DNA from: Basilea psittacipulmonis DSM 24701
Lineage (GTDB): Bacteria > Pseudomonadota > Gammaproteobacteria > Burkholderiales > Burkholderiaceae_B
Assembly (NCBI RefSeq): GCF_000743945.1
Contig: NZ_CP009238.1
Span: 1-64,000, forward strand
Reading direction: 5' to 3'
DNA: 64,000 bases
In this document: in pieces, positions 59,794 through 64,000 of the stretch
Position numbering within the stretch: the stretch's first letter is position 1
Layout of the letters: every line of letters starts with the position of its first letter
Notes under the pieces: model-generated
Told to the model about the DNA's origin: nothing
What the model saw: only the letters and a program-made list of their open reading frames with translations
The model's database searches: none
Made by a program: the position numbers and the translations under genes

Positions 59794-60221
59794 ATGGTCA
59801 AAATAAAGAAAAATTACTCGATAATTCAAAGTAAAGGCAAGGTGGGTTTGTCTAAAGCAAGTTTGTCGAATGTTGAAAATAACGATAAAAATCACCTATC
59901 TTTTCTTTTTATCAAATGGGAAGACATTATTGTTTAGATGCTTGTGAAGGTGAAGAGAAAATTGCTCTTTTAGAAACACTTCATAAATTAAGTCAACGCA
60001 CATGGCAGGAATTAAGAAACTCCAATAGACATGGTCTAGGAACTGAAAAGATAGCGTATACTGCCATTAAAGGATGTCCTGTACCAGATTTTATTGTTGA
60101 GCAAAATATCCCGTTACTGGCTTTTAGATTTCATGAAAAAAAGCCGATGGTCGGGTATAGGGAGAATCAAATATTCCATATACTTTGGTTAGATAGAAAT
60201 TTTACTTTATATAAACACTGA
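59794..60221 (+). pseudogene. Probable toxin partner of the Panacea antitoxin, frameshifted
   Basis: An ATG three bases after the antitoxin stop opens a frame (MVKIKKNYSIIQSKGKVGLS) that ends at 59935 by shifting into a stop; a second frame (QMGRHYCLDACEGEEKIAL from about 59907) continues to 60221 and ends FHILWLDRNFTLYKH. The two join smoothly if one T is added to the T4 run at 59901-59904. The combined protein would be about 142 residues. The C-terminal motif of His, Trp and Asp before a Tyr-Lys-His end is seen in small toxins, but I cannot name the family. As it stands the gene is broken by a -1 shift. Confidence 0.68.
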
Positions 60222-60259
60222 GACCCATGCTCGGTAAATCGTTATAGTCGTTCTCTTGT

Positions 60260-61090
60260 CTAGATTCCCCGCTTCATAATATCAAAGATTTTTTTGTGAA
60301 GATTGTCTAGAAATTTAAACCATTCTCGTCTGATGCGAATGGCAAGGGTTCGATTTGATCCGCCTTTATCGTAGGGAATATCGGTATCGTTGATGTGAGG
60401 ATGGTAAGTAATACAAAAGGGCATCAGTGCAAGGTAAGGGACGTTATGTTCCCAATAACGACTCATTACAATATCTACTTCGTATATCCATTATTGTGCG
60501 TAATTCAGGAGTTTTTGGGCGGCTTGAGGGGTGAGGTAGTAACCCATCGTGTTTTCCCAATTTTTGTGACAACGTTGAATGCTGATTTTTTCATTGTATT
60601 GTTGAACCAATGTCGTGTGGCGATAGAATTTTTCATATCGTGCTTGGGCTAGCCACATAAACTCAAAGGTGTTATCGAGAGAATTCAGGTATGAATAGAT
60701 CTCAGTGAAGTTATCTTGAATATAAATATCATCCTCTAACACAATCATGGGCATGTTGAGTGTCACGCATTTCTCCCACAATAGATAATGGCTCGCAAAA
60801 CAACCGAGCTGCCCTAAATTCATGTGATTGCCTTTTCTAAAGAAACGTTTGGCATCGTTGTATTTTTTGAAGAGAGGATGGTGTGGCTGTTCTTTGCCAT
60901 AAACCGCATCAAAGAATTCAAAGGTAATGGGTGTCTCGCTAAGGCGGTTAATGCGTTGGAATTGTTCCTGAATCTCAGAACGGCGATGCGTGGATTTTTT
61001 TAAATTAATCACAAAAATGGGCAAAGAAGTTGTGTGGCGGGCTGATTGAGTTATAAAGAATGTGGGGATAACAATATTGAGTGAGTTCAT
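60260..61090 (-). pseudogene. GT25 glycosyltransferase with an in-frame nonsense codon
   Basis: A GT25-family gene: LPIFVINLKKSTHRRSEIQ, FDAVYGKEQPHHPLFKKYND, LGQLGCFASHYLLWEKC, IVLEDDIYI, KNWENTMGYYLTPQAAQKLL. It is cut by a single TAA at 60491-60493 after LLNYAQ; the same frame resumes with WIYEVDIVMSRYWEHNVPYL and runs to 60260, matching the end of GT25 A (WIYNLDVYMERYWEHKVPF). One substitution would restore about 276 residues. No homopolymer tract. On the minus strand, convergent with the toxin remnant. Confidence 0.85.
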
Positions 61091-61272
61091 TTTATCAAAT
61101 GTTGGGTGGTAAGGAGTGAGGAGAGGTGTTTTGAATGAGGTGTTGATGATGATTTTGGTAGAGGTGGTTTGGTCTAAGTATTTGTAACAAAAGGATAAGT
61201 TCGGATGTTTTGTTCGGTGGTTTTGTGCGAAAATAGGTTTTGTGGTGAAGTGAGTGTATGTATGTTTATTAA

Positions 61273-62292
61273 ATGGATAAGTTAGTGACTATGTTAAATG
61301 AAAGGCAAAAGATAATTGCTAATATTAGCCATATATTAGCCACTATAAAACTGGATATTGAACACAGACTGAGAATAAGAGATCTTAGTTTAAATTTTTT
61401 TAGCGAAAACTATTTCAGAGATATTCTTAATTTTGTATATGGATATGAATTGGAAAATGAAAATGTTTATATTGAAAATAGTCCATATATTGATTTGATC
61501 GATAGAAAGAGAAAAGTGGCGATTCAAATTACGTCTACGCCTACAGTTAGGAAAATGGATGAAACCTTTTCTGCGTTTAAAGACGATAAGTTTAAAGGGT
61601 ATGATATTAGAATATTCTTTCTGTTAGAGAAGTCTAATCCCACGAAAAAGACACAGGATAAATTTCGTGATAAATATGGGATTGATTTAAAAGCTTGTCT
61701 ATTTGATAGTAAAGATTTGTTTGTTGATATTAATAATTTGGAACTCACTAAATTAGTTGAGCTTTATGAGAAATATTTTAAATCTATTAAAGAAAGATAC
61801 ACCGATCATATCGTATTAAATCTAGTATGTAATAAGTTAATTTCTAATGTAAATACCATACAGAAAAATTATGACGATGATTTTGGTAGTGTTCATGTGG
61901 ATAAAAAATTGCAGTTAAATAATCTTAATGAACGAGTAAGGAATTTGATTAATACTGGATTAGATTATGTCACCATACTTTATTCTGGCGATGAATCCAT
62001 GTTAACGGATTTAAGAACCTATGTGATAGATGTACTCTATAAACAGACGCTTATAGAGTTGTTGTGTTCTAACATATCGGATATTTCGGTGCGTGCAAGG
62101 CTAAAAGAAAAAGAAATAAATGAATTGCATCAGTTGGCAGTGAACGCTAAGGTGGATTTTAATAAGGTTATTTTTCAGTTATATCATAAAATAAAAAGTG
62201 AAATTCATGAATCTGATTTCAATGCTAGAGATGTCATTGGAGTCATTATTGCTTATTTCTTTGAGATTTGTGATGTAGGAGTAAAATCATGA
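61273..62292 (+). CDS. SMEK-domain protein of an ABC three-component (ABC-3C) conflict system
   Basis: 339 residues. The N-terminal half matches the SMEK domain: SLNFFSENYFRDILNFVYGY, ENSPYIDLIDRKRKVAIQITSTPT, DDKFKGYDIRIFFLLEKSN, resembling a restriction-endonuclease-like fold with conserved Asp and Gln/Ile-Gln in the DLID...AIQITS segment. The C-terminal half is helical with no clear family. SMEK proteins are the sensor/effector component found next to a small middle component and a DUF2326 ATPase; here both follow immediately. The ATG lacks a strong ribosome-binding site. Its stop overlaps the next start. Confidence 0.78.
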   Translation: MDKLVTMLNERQKIIANISHILATIKLDIEHRLRIRDLSLNFFSENYFRDILNFVYGYELENENVYIENSPYIDLIDRKRKVAIQITSTPTVRKMDETFSAFKDDKFKGYDIRIFFLLEKSNPTKKTQDKFRDKYGIDLKACLFDSKDLFVDINNLELTKLVELYEKYFKSIKERYTDHIVLNLVCNKLISNVNTIQKNYDDDFGSVHVDKKLQLNNLNERVRNLINTGLDYVTILYSGDESMLTDLRTYVIDVLYKQTLIELLCSNISDISVRARLKEKEINELHQLAVNAKVDFNKVIFQLYHKIKSEIHESDFNARDVIGVIIAYFFEICDVGVKS

Positions 62293-62522
62293 TCCTGCCA
62301 AGCAAAACCGTCGCGCCCGTTGATAGTTTAATTTGCATATCGGCATATGTAATTGAGATATTAAAAGATAAGGCGATGAACATTGATGAGTTGCTAGAGC
62401 TATTTAATGAGCGATATGACAAACCCATATCTATGGATAAAATGATGTTAGCCATCAATTTTCTATATCTTATTGACGTAGTGGAATATCACGATGAAAT
62501 TATTAAAATTAACGTCAAGTAA
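62289..62522 (+). CDS. ABC-3C middle component protein (MC6-like)
   Basis: 77-residue winged-helix-like protein starting MILPSKTVAPVDSLICISAY and with DELLELFNERYDKPISMDKM and LNxLYLIDVVEY-like end (AINFLYLIDVVEYHDEIIK). Small middle components of ABC three-component systems link the effector to the ATPase. It overlaps the SMEK gene (four bases) and the ATPase gene (29 bases), a tightly coupled unit. Confidence 0.75.
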   Translation: MILPSKTVAPVDSLICISAYVIEILKDKAMNIDELLELFNERYDKPISMDKMMLAINFLYLIDVVEYHDEIIKINVK

Positions 62523-64000
62523 CCCTAACTTCCGAACAATAGTGTTCAAATCTGGATTGAATATTGTTGTGGGTACTCAGTTAACTAAGGAACAAAAAAA
62601 ATCTATTAATGGCATTGGTAAAAGTATGTCATTAAATCTTGTTCATTACATTTTAGGTGGCAGTTTTAAGAAAAGATCTGAACAGAAGTTTGAAAAATTT
62701 TTGGCTGAATATGGTGACTTTATATTAATGTTTCACCATAAAGGTAAGGACTATACCATTAAGAAGAATTTTGGGCAGCCTGAATTTTATATTAATGATG
62801 AGAAGGTCAGTAAGTCAGCGTATCCTAAAAAATTAAATGAAATTTTTTTGGGAGCAGAAACCACACAGCCCTCGTTTAAACAGATTTTTAATTGTTTTGC
62901 AAGACGGTATAGTAGTCAAACCGCTTATTATGGAAATGTGTTGACTCAACAAGGTCGTGATGTGGAAGATTATTTTCAGCGACTGACAAACTTATATTTG
63001 CTGGGGTTTGATGTAACGTTAATCCAAGCGTGTCATGACATTAAAGAAAGTATCTTAAAGCTTGAAAAAACACAACAAGTGATTAATGAATATAAAAAAG
63101 AGTGGGATGATTCCATTCTCAAAGATATTGAAGAGGGGATTGCCGAAGAGATTCGAGAATTAAGTGTTAAGCTTGAAAATTTTCGGATACAAGAAAATTT
63201 TGATTTCTTAAAGAAAAAGGCTGATGATATGACGGCTACGATGGGGAGAATGAGAAATCAGATTTATGATCTAGAACAGGTACTAGCACGGAAAAAAGAC
63301 AGTTTTGAAACATCGAAAAATACGGAAGTTGATTTAGAAAAAATTGAAAAATTGTTTAATGAGGCCAGTGTCTTTTTTGATGAAAAAATCAGCAAGCGAT
63401 TGGCGGACGCACAAAACTTTCATGAACAACTGATTAAAAATAGAAAAGAACGATTGGAAAAAGAAATTCAAACCATTAAAGGCCAGTTAATGGATTTGGA
63501 AAAAGAACTTATCAAAGTGGGTAGTGAACGAGATAGTTTGCTCAAGGATTTAGATAATTCGGGGGCATTGGAAGAAAGGGACTCGATTAAAAATCGTATT
63601 GTTACTTTAAAAAATAAACAGGCGGAACTTGAAAAGTACGAACGCTTATTGGAAGATTTTAAGCAAGACAAAATTCAATTAGAACTTAAAAAAGTACAAA
63701 ACAGAAAAGAGGGCTTGGATTATTTGGCTATTCATAAAAATAGACTCAATGAGATAAGTAAAACGTTTCGAAGTTTAGTCAAAAAGTTTTATGACCATAC
63801 TGGCGGTTCTTTGAGTATTGATGTGGCTAAAGATGCTAAATATCTTTTTGATATTTCGGTGAGTATTCCTAAAGAAGATTCTCAAGGAGTCGGCGAAGTT
63901 AAGATATTTTGTTATGACGTATTATTGTTTTTGATGAATAAGGCGTTGCTTGGTTTTCTGGCTCATGATGGTTGTCTTTTTTCAGAGATGGATCCAAGAC
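62494..64000 (+). CDS. DUF2326-type SMC/Rad50-like ATPase of the ABC-3C system (partial at window end)
   Basis: Open from ATG 62494 to the window end, 502 codons, no stop. The N-terminal ATP-binding loop is NGIGKSMSLNLVHYILGG; a family region YPKKLNEIFLGAETTQPSFKQ follows, then a long coiled coil from about residue 185 to 420 (rich in Glu, Lys, Leu), then the start of the second ATPase half (KFYDHTGGSLSIDVAKDAKYLF, FCYDVLLFLMNKALLGFL, HDGCLFSEMDPR). The gene overlaps the middle component by 29 bases. The last few dozen residues with the catalytic His/Asp loop lie outside the window. Confidence 0.85.
   Translation, partial: MKLLKLTSSNPNFRTIVFKSGLNIVVGTQLTKEQKKSINGIGKSMSLNLVHYILGGSFKKRSEQKFEKFLAEYGDFILMFHHKGKDYTIKKNFGQPEFYINDEKVSKSAYPKKLNEIFLGAETTQPSFKQIFNCFARRYSSQTAYYGNVLTQQGRDVEDYFQRLTNLYLLGFDVTLIQACHDIKESILKLEKTQQVINEYKKEWDDSILKDIEEGIAEEIRELSVKLENFRIQENFDFLKKKADDMTATMGRMRNQIYDLEQVLARKKDSFETSKNTEVDLEKIEKLFNEASVFFDEKISKRLADAQNFHEQLIKNRKERLEKEIQTIKGQLMDLEKELIKVGSERDSLLKDLDNSGALEERDSIKNRIVTLKNKQAELEKYERLLEDFKQDKIQLELKKVQNRKEGLDYLAIHKNRLNEISKTFRSLVKKFYDHTGGSLSIDVAKDAKYLFDISVSIPKEDSQGVGEVKIFCYDVLLFLMNKALLGFLAHDGCLFSEMDPR

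Overview
The window comes from an AT-rich Gram-negative bacterium, most likely a low-GC betaproteobacterium of the Alcaligenaceae/Burkholderiales type. This is inferred from the mnmG-rsmG-parA-parB block next to consensus parS sites, a sigma-32 consensus ahead of grpE-dnaK-dnaJ, the rpmH-rnpA-yidD-yidC / dnaA-dnaN-gyrB divergent cluster, a full-length PntA/PntB pair and surface glycosylation genes. I cannot fix the genus from the sequence alone.

Layout. 1-4.8 kb: chromosome segregation and origin-associated block (mnmG, rsmG, parA, parB) with three parS sites and a DnaA-box-like site before mnmG. 4.8-12 kb: metabolic genes (a GabD-like aldehyde dehydrogenase, a small lipoprotein, gamma-glutamyltransferase, a GNAT acetyltransferase) separated by long intergenic stretches built of locus-specific direct repeats. 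12-15.9 kb: heat-shock operon grpE-dnaK-dnaJ with a textbook sigma-32 promoter. 16-26.4 kb: transporters and redox genes (TauE/SafE-type exporter, FMN reductase, ydfG, the MetPS methionine/alanine importer including a 31-residue MetS, a DASS anion symporter, a solitary glycosyltransferase, catalase). 26.8-34.8 kb: yidC-yidD-rnpA-rpmH on the minus strand diverging from dnaA-dnaN-gyrB; glpK follows gyrB. 36.5-44.2 kb: pntAB, an RluA-type pseudouridine synthase, a UvrD-like helicase and ferredoxin-NADP reductase.

44.3-61.1 kb is an AT-richer surface-glycan region: glycosyltransferases of families GT2, GT8, GT25, GT32 and GT42 plus an OafA-like acyltransferase. Seven genes carry homopolymeric G/C tracts of 8-13 bases, either inside the gene or just after the start codon. 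Two are Cst/Lic3-like sialyltransferases, one readable (G9) and one interrupted (G8). The region is internally duplicated (GT42, GT8 and GT25 each occur more than once) and several copies are damaged by deletion, frameshift or nonsense mutation. It looks like a contingency locus that varies the terminal, probably sialylated, sugars of lipooligosaccharide.

58.3-64 kb is a small accessory/defence zone: a gene of unknown function, an internally deleted DODA-type dioxygenase remnant, a Panacea-domain antitoxin followed by a frameshifted probable toxin, a nonsense-mutated GT25 gene, and a three-gene module (SMEK-domain protein, small middle component, DUF2326-type ATPase running off the window end) that matches an ABC three-component (ABC-3C) conflict system.

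The least-explained structure is the set of five unrelated families of long intergenic direct repeats (about 173, 189, 219, 330 and 383 bp), each confined to one intergenic gap between 4.9 and 18.5 kb. No tRNA, rRNA, CRISPR array or recognisable insertion sequence was seen.
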